Made by a program: the position numbers and the translations under genes. This document shows, one piece after another, positions 1 to 11,850 of a stretch of 64,000 bases of DNA. The first letter of the stretch is position 1. Every line of letters starts with the position of its first letter. Origin of the DNA: Ochotona curzoniae (lineage: Eukaryota; Chordata; Mammalia; Lagomorpha; Ochotonidae); the NCBI RefSeq assembly GCF_017591425.1, contig NW_024467083.1, positions 15,801,001 to 15,865,000 on the forward strand, written 5' to 3'. Under the pieces are notes generated by a model, which was not told the origin of the DNA, made no database searches, and saw only the letters and a program-made list of their open reading frames with translations.

Positions 1-1014
1 GTTGAACTTGTACTTCTTTTTGCAATTTATAGCAAATGCTATGAAGCTTTGCATGTTTTATTCTTGTCTCTTTAAGTGGAAAGCCAATAGATTAAATTTA
101 TATTATTATGACTGTGTGGACATTTTTCAGTCTTAAGTCCAGAACTATCATTTTACTTTTTTCTCCAGAGGATCAATACCGCAAAAGGAGAATAGTAGGC
201 GTCAGTGTAGACTGATTTTTTTTAGTCTATCATCAGCTGTGAAAAATCATGTGATATTTTACACAAATTAATAAATAGTCTCTATTCTTATGAGTTTTTA
301 TTTGCCCAATTTCTTGCATTATTTGCTTATGTTCCTTCTGATAACCTCATATTTATCACATCAACTTTTTCCCCACTTTCTAAATTCCCATTTGATACTT
401 CTCTTCACTTTTCTCCTTAACAGGATCTATAGTTTTCTGGAGCCTGTATCAAATTTTTATTTATCATAATTTTTCTAGAGGATAGCTTAAAGTAACTTGC
501 AAAGGATAAGTGTGTATGAACCAAACATTGTGCAGGGTTCTAGATGCTCATATTGATTGAGAGATGGGACATAGAATGATAAATCAAAGAGGTTTTAGTT
601 CACATTTGACAAGGTGCAATTGGACTCAATACTGCTAACTATGTTTTTTATTTATTTTTAATAAGGGATATGTTTTTTTTCTTGTGTGTTACATTGCATT
701 GCGTTAGGTCATGGTGATGAAAAGGCCGCAAATCTTGTAGAGAACAATAGTAATAAGGAGGAATAGTAATATAGTATATCATACTCCCAAAAGACATTAT
801 GTCTTTCTCCTTAACCTTGCCATTCTGTAAAATTGTTATCATGTCAAGATGGTTCATTTTCTCCTTATCATTCTGCAGTCTTGGTTGATTCCCATAAACC
901 AAATTATTACTACCCCTCTTTTGGTAAGGCGTTTATTATTATTATCTCTTTAGCAGCTCTGTTCCATTGTTTGTTCTATATGTCTTTTATCTTTTTATTG
1001 ATTATTTTGAAAAA
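1..1014. other. AT-rich stretch, no feature recognised
   Basis: Both strands hold only short AT-rich frames with no similarity I recognise. There is no clear repeat head or tail and no splice-bounded exon. It may be unique intergenic or intronic DNA. Confidence 0.5.
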
Positions 1015-1325
1015 ATATTCTATGTGTGTAGAAAGACACACATGGAGACAGATGTGTGGAAGACAGGGAGAGCTACTTTCTACTGATTCACTTGCTAAGT
1101 ACCCCAGTGTTCAGGGCTATGCCAGGTTGTAGTGCAGAGTCAAGAATTATTCAGATCTCCCCTATAGGAGGCAGGGATTCCACTATTTGAGGCCTCAGCT
1201 GCTGTCTTCTTGAATCCATACTGGCAGAAAGCTGGAATCAGAAACCTGAGTTGGGAATCAACCAATGAATTTAAATAAGGGTTACTCTCATTTTGAGCAA
1301 TATCTTAATCACTGGACTATCACTT
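1015..1325 (-). repeat. Old lagomorph C-type SINE, antisense
   Basis: The block reads as a diverged antisense C SINE. In order it has an AG-rich tail side, then ATTCACTTGCTAA, the CTGCTGTCTTC and AGAAAGCTGGAATCAGAAACC segments typical of the middle, and finally a decayed tRNA-like head. Divergence is high and no target-site duplication is obvious, so this is an old copy. C SINEs are tRNA-derived, Pol III transcribed and mobilised by LINE-1. The 99-codon open frame overlapping it is incidental. Confidence 0.7.
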
Positions 1326-4300
1326 TTCATTATTTTTCTTGTTAACTCCATGTCATTTTGTTTAAATCATTTCAATAGAACTTTTGGAATTTTGATAATA
1401 AAATCATTAGTTTAGTTTTCTTTTTTTCCCCAGAGTATTTCGTTCTTGCTATAGACAAACATTCCTGTACCTCTGTGAGTAAATCCAATGGATTATTTTA
1501 ATATTAGTTTTCTTCCTGGATTAACTCCATTTCTCTCAGGATGACCTTTTCTGCTTGCTTATCTTAATGTTCTTTCCATGGAATTTCTGATTTTATGAAG
1601 CACTGTTGGGGAGTCAACGCAGTTTTGCTTTAGTTAGTGGCATGTAAGGCAGTGGCTATCCTAAAGCAGGCTTTGCACAGGATCCTGATCTTTGCCCAGA
1701 CAATTAGCTTAAATCTATCTTAACCCCCTGCCACCCACACACCTGAGAGTGCTTTATATTTTCTTGCCTGAAAGCATGAACATGGATTGATGACTACTCC
1801 CAACAACAGCATAGGATATGTAATATATTTATGTTTATTTTTGTGTAGCAACCATTAAAAAATGAAAATGTGTTTGCATTTCTGTAAGGTGAATTTCACC
1901 TTACAAACTTTCACTTCAGAGTGGTTGGAAGTCTCAGTCAACCCTTTCACCCAGTAAGCATGATAATCAAGTTGATGTGGCTTCCCTATGTTCCTTCTCA
2001 ATGCCACTGTGAATGATAGATATTTTGGTGAAGTAGCCAAGATTGCAGATTTGCTACCTTTTAAATGTAGGATTTAACACTAAAATAGTTTTACATCATG
2101 ACTCAGCAAACACAAGGAAACATCAATGTGCATTTAACTAAGATAAAAGTTTCACAAAGATACCTTTCAGTGTACAAAGCACGATATAATTTCCTTATTT
2201 CAGATTCTTCAAATTCTGACCAAGACTTATTAAATTGGTTTTTTGACTTATTAATAATTTTATTGTTAAAGGAAGTGTTTTAGGTCATGCTTCTGAGAAG
2301 TAAATAAAAATCTTCTTTGGGATTTCAAGTAAGTATCACAAGATGTCTACTTTAAGCATGTAAAGTCTGTATATATTTTTAACTTTGTTTTTTAGCTCAT
2401 TGCCTTATGATGTTGTATTTAACATAATTCCCAGTAAGCTTCATGATTTAGATACCTCCTTCAAAATTAAAACTGAGAAGAAAAGCAAAACTAAAATGCA
2501 AAAGTGACTCAATAATTGCCTAATATGATAAAGTTATATGTAGCTATTGTTATAATTTAGGACATTGTGTAGTCATTACCATGTGTTTTTTTAATACATG
2601 CCAATTACAGTGGTTTTCAACAACTTTTATTAAGAAGATTTAACATTTGTTGTTGCTTGAGCTTGACCTACTTCTGTATTATGGGTTCCCATTAAGAAGG
2701 TTCTAAGCGAGTTTCTCAAGAACTGAGCCAAAAAAAGAAAAAACTATGCTAAACATTCTAGTGGAGAATGATCTATTAGATTTATACAAAACTAAGCATT
2801 CTGTAAGACTGATTAAAGCTTGAAAATAAGAGATAAATGAATTCAGCAAAAATCCTAAGGCATGTTCAGTTCTATACAATGAAAGAATTACATATCCAGA
2901 GCTGCTAAAAACAACAACAACAACAAACAAACTAGACAGTGAATTCTAAGGCAAAATTAGATCTCAATGAAATCATCTTTGACACAGAAGTAGCTGTGAA
3001 CACACCCATGGTTATCATCAATTGATTAATGTTGTGTACATGAGAGTTTGTTTTTCATTGTTATTTCAAGAATTGAGTAACTTTCAAGTAGCCAGAAGGT
3101 TGCTTGAAAGGGCAGTCTGAAGTGGATTCTGTCATGGTATTGGAAAACCTTAAGTGATGAGGGAGAAAGTAGAATACTCCTACTAATTTATTTTTTCTTC
3201 ACTAGAGGTTGGGAGCAAGGTGGCTTTTTAAAGTTTGCCAGAACCCTTCCAAAAAAAGGTGTTGCTGAAGATTTCTTTAAGTCACATCCACACAAATAAT
3301 CACAGATTAGAGTGTCATACAACTCCATTGACTAGGTATAGCAAAACTGCAACATTTTCATTTTAATGAAATGTCAGCTCCCTCCCTTGCTGTACTATGC
3401 ATCTTAATGTCCTTGGTGTCTACACTGACTTGGGTCTCCAAGGCTCTGTCATTACGTGGCAATTCTTTTCTCTAATTTCTTGTGACACTGGGTGCTTAAA
3501 TCCTCAAGAAATGAGAGGTGAGGCAGGGAGAATTCCTGCAGACTGACTTGCTATATGCAGAACATTCATTTGCATTATTCATTAGATAAGAGCACTGATT
3601 TGCATCTCATTTTGGTTGTCTCCTTTAGGTGAAAAAAATGCCAGAGGATTCTTCATATTCCCCCATTTTTTAAAAAATAGGAATAATAATTATTAGGGAC
3701 TTAGACTGAATTGCTGTCCTAGATTTGGTCTTGCACCATTTGCAATTTTTCTTTAGAAAAAGCAGACCCACATCCCCAAAACACTGTGCATTTTCCCTTT
3801 GTGTTTAAAATATGTGAAGATCTAACATTTGATGAAAGATTTGAATGCATAACTATATTTTATTGAAATGCAAAATGAGACATTTATGATCTATATCTAA
3901 CATTAGGACTGTTAGAAGGAAGCAGGAAAGAAAAAAAAGTCTAGGCACAAGTACAGTATTTATGTATCCCTACATCTCACTTTAGAGAAATATCCTAGCA
4001 ACAGAAACATGCCATGGATTAGCAGATAGTACCACTAATGCATTCCTCCCCCTTGATGGTCAAATGCAAATCAAATTTTACTTTGTATGTTATTTTGTTG
4101 ACCATTGTGAGTTAAGAATATTTTCTTGTAAACTTTAGTTTCATGATTATGAAAAAGAAACACACTGATGTCTTAATAGGGTCGAAGTTCTATGGTGGCT
4201 CTTAGAGTTCCTGCACTAGATACAAGAAAAATCAGAAAACATATTTTCTTCAGCTTGCAGTCTCAACTTCCCACTGTCCTAGCAAAGTTCCAAGCAGTCA

Positions 4301-4488
4301 CCATTTCATCCAATATCTTATTAGTAGTTCTCTGGGATGCGGAGATGTGAACTTCCCAAAAGATGCTGTTTAGTTAGCACAGTTGGTGCATTCACAAAAT
4401 AAGTAAGATATTGAGTGGATATCAATTTTCTTTTAAACTTTGTTTCCCTTTCTTTCTTTGTTCCTTTCTTTTTTACAATTTAAAAGGA

Positions 4489-4490
<2 letters not shown>
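1326..4490. other. Mostly unique AT-rich DNA
   Basis: No gene or clear repeat was recognised. Small items are a (CAA)n-like run near 2910-2930 and a block around 3540-3640 with two ATTTGCAT octamers and a nearby CATTAG motif, treated separately as a finding. The short open frames have no protein similarity I recognise. Confidence 0.45.
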
Positions 4491-4538
<48 letters not shown>

Positions 4539-4544
4539 ACACAG
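4491..4544 (+). repeat. (AC)n microsatellite
   Basis: About 20 uninterrupted AC units are followed by an imperfect end containing two AG interruptions. It is preceded by a pyrimidine-rich stretch. It is probably polymorphic and could adopt Z-DNA. The 84-codon frame across it, with poly(His-Thr), is an artefact of the repeat. Confidence 0.97.
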
Positions 4545-5536
4545 AGTTTTCCATCTGTTGGTTGACTTCAAGTGGCACCCTGCTTTATCCTTCCCTGAAA
4601 GGAGAGGACAGAGGAACTGGAGACTCATTCTTCTGTCTGTTGATTTGTTGCTCTTCAGTTGCTAACTGAAGAGATAATGCCATTCAGTGGAAGATTGCAG
4701 TGAAGCTAGTGTCACGGATCAATCTCAGCAGCTGAACATGAAAGAGAGTTCCAGTGATATTAGGTGGTATTGTAACAAAAAATATGATGTCAGGCAGTCT
4801 GGGACGGCCTGTGTGAGTGCAAAGATTTTTGCACAAGTCTTCCTGAACATAGCTGACAGATGACGGAACCTTTTTTTCCCCTTATGTCTCTTAATGTGAA
4901 TTCAGCAGTAGAAGTGGCAATTGAAAGTACTGACTACCCTTGTTCTTGGAGCACCTCCTCACCAACTGCTGTTTATTCTTGTGTGGTTCCTATGATGCAA
5001 AGCAGCTTCTTCTCATCTTTCTGGCTGTGCCTGGCATGCAGCAGTGTTGAAGACCTTTTGGCATTCCCACAAGGGGCACCATTTCTGAAATAGGCCCCAT
5101 TGGCACTGGACTGAGCTGGAATCCTATCCAAGTTGCAATTTTTGGCAAGTGATGAGTTAGATCAGCTTCAAATTGTATTTTTCTTGCAAGGGTGATTATT
5201 TAAATGCATTTTCCACTGCAAACAATCAAACATTTTCAAATAATAAAGTTTCATTTCATTTACTTAAGTAGAGCCAAATGGTGCCCATTCAAAGTAATAA
5301 ACATTAGTACTGACTATCAGGGGCAACTTAGGCTCAGCTATATTAATTTTGGAGGATTATGCCATTTGGAGCACATTAATCTTTTGTTTTTGTTCATGTC
5401 ACAGTGGGCTTATTGTGCCCTGCTTCATGAAAATGTCACTGGTGAGCTAGTTTCATCACAGAATCAGATTGGTGTTTCTGAATTCTGGATGAACTAAGTA
5501 AAGCGATTGCATTTGGATGTATGCTACCCAAATTTG
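4545..5536. other. No recognisable gene or repeat
   Basis: The sequence is mostly unique. A small perfect hairpin (7-bp arms, 4-nt loop) lies at 4817-4834. Open frames at 4860-5093 and 5204-5497 show no signal peptide, domain or similarity and lack coding character. Confidence 0.45.
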
Positions 5537-5551
5537 AAAAAAAATCATGGC
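5537..5551. repeat. Target-site duplication, left copy (U6 pseudogene)
   Basis: AAAAAAAATCATGGC is repeated as AAAAAATAATCATGGC at 5635-5650. The two copies bracket the U6 pseudogene and differ only in the A-rich part. Confidence 0.85.
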
Positions 5552-5552
5552 T

Positions 5553-5633
5553 GTGCTCACTTTAGCAGCACATATAATAAAATTGGAACAATACAGAGAT
5601 GATTAGTATGGTCCCTACACAAGAATGGCACGT
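5553..5633 (+). pseudogene. U6 snRNA retropseudogene, 3'-truncated
   Basis: Eighty-one bases align without gaps to the 5' part of U6 spliceosomal RNA: GTGCTC at the start, then AGCAGCACATATA, AAAATTGGAACAATACAGAGA and ATTAGTATGG. The copy stops near U6 nucleotide 81-83 and runs into A residues, so the 3' domain is missing. I count about 13 substitutions, mostly C/G to T/A. A near-perfect direct repeat ending in AATCATGGC lies immediately on both sides (5537-5551 and 5635-5650), the hallmark of LINE-1-mediated insertion. No upstream PSE or TATA arrangement was seen, so it should be inactive. Confidence 0.93.
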
Positions 5634-5651
5634 AAAAAAATAATCATGGCC

Positions 5652-7724
5652 AAAAGACAACATGATTTTCTCCTGTTTTCAGTTCCCAACAGTAAAACAA
5701 ACTTATCACTGATTATCTCAGCAAGTGATAGCATCAGTCACCCATTTGCCTAATCAAAGCCCTGTAGCCACCATTAGTTCCCACTTTCTGTCATCCTTAC
5801 AATATGATTACTGTTACTATACAATGAATCATCCTAAAACTTTGTGGCATAAGGTAAATAACAGCATGTTAGAGAGAGGAAACTGTTTAGTCGTCTTCAG
5901 TAAATATAATCAGCCACGTACCTTCTGTCTATATCTTTTCTATGTTTAAAATATGCCTGGCCCTTCCCCTAAGATTCCCAGTCTTGACTTGTTGTCCAAA
6001 GCTTAGGATATTGTCTTCCAAATCAAAGCCAGTACAAATGCAGCTCTTCAAATCTGGCATGGCACTGAACCTCTGAGGAGCTTTGAACAAAAGATTCCAG
6101 TATCTCCCTAACACACTCCCAACATGCTATGTGGCCAGGCATAAGATAACCACCTTAAGTGTTCCCGTTACCGTATGTGGAGAAATGGAAGACACAACAT
6201 AGTCATTGCCTCAGATAGACAGCTTCACATTACTACTTCTGAGAGAAGCTGCCTTTATAAAGAGAAAAAGGCTTATTTAGATTACACGTTTGGAGACTCA
6301 TGTCCAAAATCAGGTGACCCGTTGATTTTGCTTTTTATGAGCGTGGCAATGGTGGAGCATTGAGTGTGGGGAAAGGAGGTTTACATAGTAAGTCAAGAAA
6401 CGGAGAATCACTATGCATCACTGTACTTTGATCACCAACCCTCTCCAAGATCCTGCCAAAGGCAATTGCTGCCACCATGATCTAAGGACCTGTCACCTCC
6501 TACATACTGAACTTGCATTAAGTTTCCACCCTCTTACAACCATGACTTTGGTGTTGGGTCTCAAGGGTCTGGACATCAAATCTTAGTCAAGTCATAGCAT
6601 TATTCAATATAATTCTGAATGTAAGCAGTTGTCAATTCCTTGATCCTGGGAGACTTTTTGTTTGCTTTTTTCTCTAACAGTTGCCGTCATCTCTGGCATT
6701 TGACTCTCCTCTCTGATATCCATCTTTTTCCTAATACGAGGCTCATATTTGGAGTTGAGTGGTTTTTTTCACCAGGTTTATTACTCAGAGTGTCTCATGG
6801 GATCAGAAACTCTACTCCTTTCGGTAAGGTGTTCAAGCTGACAAAATTGATTTAAAAAATTTTGGACTTTCTGTGTGTTCTTTTATAAATCCACCACTTT
6901 GTGCAACAGCTATACACACAAGTCTCTTCCAAGTAATTCTTTTTCTACCACAGGCTCCCTGTAAACCTATATGACACTATTCTTACATTTCTTAGGTGCC
7001 TATTGTGTAAAAAGAGGGAAGTCCTTAAATCCTGAAGGCTCTGTGTATGTTTGCAAGGCTTATAAGGAGCAATCTTAAATCTTTCTGGAGTGTTAGTGGA
7101 GGATTTTCCAATCATATTCGTGTCTTTATTCCAACACTGAGACATTTTCCTAACAGACCCCAGATTTGATATTCACACTGGATTCCTTTCTGTATTTCAG
7201 AATCTCCTGCTAGGAAATCCTGAATGAGCAATATTTTGTTTGGCTTTTTCAAATACAAAAAAGGTTTTAATGCATTATCTAAAGTTTTTCTATTTTTTTA
7301 AAAAACTGAATTTCTTATTTTTCCTCAGGACTCTTGATCACAGTAAAATATAATAAAAGAAACAAGTTGGCATTTTAAATATTCTGTCTGAGAAATATCC
7401 TTAGCCAAATCTACCAAATCACTAAATGTACTTTTAGTTTTCAGTGCAGCCAGGGGTGTTACTACGTTGCTTAGTGAGCATCTTCATACTTTACAGTGTA
7501 GGTTTCCTCTCAAACTTGCTAAATTTCTACTCAAGGCCCTCCTTCCCGACTTTCACTAGCTGCTTGTACTTAGTTCACTAATTTTCACAGTCTCCACAAG
7601 GTCCTTCTAACTTCTGCCTGCTTCCCAATTCCAAAGACAGTGTTGTGGGCTTTAGGATTCTGATCCAACACCCCTTCATTTTGAGACACGCTTTCTGCTT
7701 CACTGGCTATTATCTAGTTGCCAC
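5652..7724. other. Mostly unassigned DNA
   Basis: No gene is seen. The segment 6430-6605 (CACCTCCTACATACTGAAC.. CCATGACTTTGG) vaguely resembles old mammalian repeat sequence, but I could not place it in a family. The rest is unique AT-rich DNA. Confidence 0.4.
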
Positions 7725-7965
7725 TCCCCAAATGCCTGTTTTGACTCGAAGTCAGACTGACAAAATCAGAAGCTAGGAACTCAGTCAAGGTCTCCCTTCC
7801 TAGTGACAGGGATTCAACTACTCCATTGCTTATTCCCTCCCATAATCTGTGTAAGCAAGAAGCTGAAATTGGAAGCATAATCTGGACTTTGACCCAGTCA
7901 TTTCACTTTGGATGCAGGCATTCCAGCTGGTATTTCAAACACTGAGCTCATCGCCAATCCACACA
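7725..7965 (-). repeat. Old C-type SINE, antisense
   Basis: Antisense landmarks appear in the correct order: CACTCCCCAAATG, a segment like AGAAGCTAGGAACTCAG.. GGTCTCCC, AAGCAAGAAGCTGAAATTGGAAGC, GGATGCAGGCATTCCAGCTGG, and a decayed head. Divergence is strong and the tail is not clear. Confidence 0.7.
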
Positions 7966-8199
7966 CTGAAGCTGAGAGGGATGGAGAGTAGACTACTCTT
8001 ACAGATAACTATTTAGGGGAGTGGTGGCAACTAGGATCATAATATGGAAAAATATGTGGGATATGAGGTAAAATGGTGATATTCTTTAAAAAAATGAATT
8101 TTCCCACACTCTTCTCCAATCTTCAACCGAATTTTATTGGTTTTACCTTAAAATAAATGCAAATCTATTCATTTACTTCTTGCTATCCAACTATGCGAA

Positions 8200-8625
8200 G
8201 TATAATCATTTCTCATCTGAATAAATGGATCTTTCTATCTCTATTCTTGCTTTATCTTACCTGTTTACTAGTAACTGCAAAATGAGAGCCATTAAAACCG
8301 TAAACTAACTCTTGTCACTCTTCTGTTTAAATCTACTTGGAATCCTTCATTTACAGCTAAACTAAAATCCAGATATGTTCCTGTGGCCTAACTGACCTTG
8401 CATGATATTTCCTTAGCTTGTCTATTCAACTCTGTTCTAGTCCAACTTCTTCCTCATTTTTAGTCTCTAGCCATGCATGCCATCTCACAGTTATTACCAA
8501 GAATGCCTCAAAGATACTGTGTTTGTGCTTTGTTCTACCTGGAAAACTCCTTCCTTAATTTTTCATCAGCCTTACATGTTGCATACTCTAAGTTCCACAA
8601 TAAATGTTACCTCTGTAGATTATAA
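8200..8625 (+). repeat. LINE L2 3'-region fragment, sense
   Basis: The order matches the L2 3' end: a segment like TACTTGGAATCCTTCATTTACAG..TAAAATCCAGA, then GTGGCCTAACTGACCTTGCATGATATTTCC, later TGTGTTTGTGCTTTGTTCTACCTGGAAAACTCCTTCC. These correspond to the familiar L2 phrases 'cctggcctacaaggccctgcatgat' and 'ctgcctggaacgctcttcc'. It is ancient and heavily mutated. Confidence 0.7.
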
Positions 8626-9019
8626 TGAAGATAGTAATTACAGCTAAACTTCTTTTGTGTTGATTCAAAACATATGCCAGACCCTGAAGCGAGATGTTCT
8701 ACCTGGATTATGAAGTATTGCAGATGTTAAACAATGTTCCCAAAAGTTATCTACTAGAATATATACATGCTGTGTATCATACATCCTGTGTCACAGGGTC
8801 TAGAATTATACTTTGGATCCTTTGATTCTGGACACTGTGCTCTGCCTTCTGCTGCTTCTGCAGAAAGACTGCCCCTCACCATATTCTCAGTTACAGCATC
8901 TTTCCTTTTTCTCATGTCTTGAGTCATTTGCTGTTATTATTTTTATAATACTTGTGTTTTTATTTGTTTATTGATGATTGTTGTCACTAATATTGAACAT
9001 TTTGGTGGTTGTTTTTCAT

Positions 9020-9095
9020 GGCTATATCTTAACTCCCAATACCATGCCTGGCACACAGCAAGTACAAAATGAATGTTTGATGAATAAATGCGGTG
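9020..9095 (+). repeat. L2/MIR-type 3' tail, sense
   Basis: CCATGCCTGGCACACAGCAAG followed by ATGAATGTTTGATGAATAAATG matches the 3' tail shared by L2 and related SINEs (TGCCTGGCACATAGTAGG..AATAAATGTTTGTTGAATGAATG). It may be the end of the L2 copy located 400 bp upstream. Confidence 0.6.
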
Positions 9096-11364
9096 ACGTG
9101 TTGGTAGTGTTTCACAGCTAGCTTTGGATGAGCTGATTTGTAGCTGTTTTTGAATTTTTATACTCTTACTCCTAGCCAATTTCAGTTTACAGTTTCAATT
9201 TCAGCGTAACAACTGGCCTAGAAGGTTCCTGAGCATTAAGCTTCTGTGCCTTGACAAATGAGTGAATGAATAAATATTACAAGCAGCAGGACACTTGACC
9301 CACAGTGATGGTTTTGAGCAGGTGTGAGGGTTGAGGGCATTGCTGTTTTGAGGACTGTGGGACAAGGAAAAACAGGGACGAGTGAAGCACTATACCTTAC
9401 GTACCTAAAAAACAATGTGGGAGAAACACAGAGACCAGATGCTGTCATTTTTTTTAAATCTTCTTTTTCTGTGTCCCAGGCAGTCCCAGGGCACATATGA
9501 TTCAGGAGGAGGGATAAGATGACTTCTTACTTTTGTAGGGTGAGGATAGCAGAAATTGTGACAGGAATAGCTAAAAAGTAGGAGGGAGAAAAAAAAGCCA
9601 TTAATATTTCAAGACAGTCTTAAAAATGCTCTGTTGCACCTTTGGCTAAGAAGAAAAATTCCCTTGAGACTATCCGTTAGATTTTTGTGCTTCATAATCT
9701 TATGAAAGATTGATTTATGACTGATGTATTTATTTACCTCTGTGTGTAACACAGAATGGCACAGGCTTATTTTTAAAGAGCATATATGCTACCTGGTTTT
9801 TCTGACATCTTATGTGACAGTTTTTAATTACAAAAGAATCCGTTGATTTATTTTTCTGGATCAAAAGCTTCATAGTTCTGATTGATATGAGCCTGGAAAT
9901 AGCTCTCCATGAATCTGTATTGCTTGGTGGGACTGAATTTACTGCATTGCATATGAAAATCTTGACAGATGTTAGCTGGCTGCAGCATTAGGATGGTAAG
10001 AAAAAGGATAGTACTTGATGTTTTATCTCAGTCACGACAAAGGTGTAATGTGTCTCTCATTTAACTGGCAGGTTTATACATTTACCCCATGTTCTGAAAC
10101 CCCTTCACACTTTGCATTGTTAATACCTCCATTCATTCTGGGATTTTGAATCAATAAATCCTTAAATGTTCATATTGTCAACTTTGGAATCCAGAATTTT
10201 AAAACTATAATGTATAATTAATTTTGCTATACAATGTTGAATTAATATCAAATGAAATGCCTTTCTCATTGTTAATGTCTGAGTGTCAAGGTGAGAGTCT
10301 TTTAAAAAAAAGCCATAGCAATCACTTTTCTTGAAATCAAAAACATCATGTGTGTGTCTCTTGGTAATCTATCCATTGTTTAATGGACCCAGAGCCCTTT
10401 AGACAGCACACAAATCCACAGAACAGAGCAGATTTTTGCATTAGGATTCCTTATTTAGCTGAAAAATCAGATGTAGGCAGAGTCACTTATTGATTACTAA
10501 TGAGACGATCAAGAGTAAGTTTTTCCATCCAAGGTAGCATTCATTTAAATTTAAAATGGTCCTTCCTGGTAACCTCATTTGGGAGAGTGGTTTACAAATG
10601 AACAGAATTTTTCAGAGCATTAACTCTACACGATTTTCAGTGATGTCCCGTTCAATAGGAAAGAACAGCCATTGATAGACAATTGTATTTGGGTAAGAGA
10701 CTCTAAGAATTTCGGATAATTAAGAAATACAAATAAAATTTGTGGAATTAACTCTTAATTTAAAAGGTAAAGATAGCAAGCAGAAAAATGAGAATCAAGA
10801 TCACCAGTTTTATCAAATTACGATTCATTGTTCAAATATTTCAAAATTGCTCAATATCTTCATTCAATTTTTTTTTCTTTTTTGCCCCACTCATTCTGTT
10901 TTATTTTTTTTCATGGTTTATAAAATCAAATGCCATTTTATAGTTTTATTTCATTGAATGTCTCTAATTAAAATATGATCTTAAAATAATCTCATAAAAT
11001 GTGTATTATGAAAAATTGCATGGATTTCAAATTTATTTTGCTCCAAACAATCCGGTAATTTTTAAATCCTCATTATTTTTTCCTGGCTATTCTTATTCTT
11101 GTTTTTAATGTCTGGCTCAGTATTTTATCCTAGTATTAGCCTATTTTTGCAATAGTATAAACAGGTTCATAAAGTGTTTTAATAGTCTACACCCCTCTAA
11201 CATGGCTTCTACATATGTAATCTATGAATTGTCCTACATGCTTTTTAGAAGAATTCTCTATACATCATTCACATTTTAAAATTGAAGTATTCAGTATTGC
11301 AATGCAAAAGATGCAAATGTTTGATATCTGGCAAGTTATAAGTTAAATACAAAGTGCCTAACTT
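9096..11364. other. No recognisable gene; unique AT-rich DNA
   Basis: The stretch holds scattered poly(T) and poly(A) runs and short open frames only. I see no SINE head or tail and no protein similarity. Confidence 0.45.
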
Positions 11365-11850
11365 GAAGAAATGTTTGTATTCCAAAGTTCGTAGTAGCAG
11401 AAAGATGAAAGTAGTTCAAATGTCCCCTGATAGATGACTGAATGTACAAAATGCAATATGTATTTACAATGGATTAATATTCAACCTTAAAAAGGAATCA
11501 AAATTCCATACATGATGCAACATTGAGAGCATTGAAAATATTGATTATGCTGAGGGAGATAAGCAAGTCAAAAATGACCAATATAGTGTGATTGTACTTG
11601 TGTGAATTCCGAGCATAGTCAAATTCATGCATATGGAAGTAGAATGACAATTACCACAGAGAAGGGGAAGAAGTGAATGAGGAGTAGTTTAATGGATGTG
11701 TAGTTTTAATTTGGGAAGATTAATGCTTTGGAGTGGGATTACAGTAGCAATTGCACAGCAGTGCAATTACACCTAATTTTACTGAGGCATGTCCTTGAAA
11801 ATGGCTTAAATGGTGTTATAGTATGTACAATTTTCTAAAACTAAAGGAAA
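11365..11850 (+). repeat. Ancient L1M 3' end (ORF2 end plus 3' UTR), sense
   Basis: Successive blocks match the mammalian L1M 3' end in order: GTAGCAGAAAGATGAAAGTAG..CAAATGTCCCCTGATAGATG, ATGGATTAATATTCAACCTTAAAAAGGAA, GATGCAACATTGAGAGCATT, AGTCAAATTCATGCATATGGAAGTAGAATG, TTTGGGAAGATTAATGCTTTGGAG and GAAAATGGCTTAAATGGTG. All frames are broken, and the copy predates the lagomorph-specific SINEs here. Confidence 0.85.

Noticed and set aside
4411..4665. His/Thr-rich protein
   Set aside because: The His-Thr run is the translation of the (AC)n microsatellite.
6430..6605. Possible old LTR or DNA-transposon fragment
   Set aside because: Wording such as CACCTCCTACATACTG is reminiscent of ancient repeats, but I could not align it to a family with confidence.
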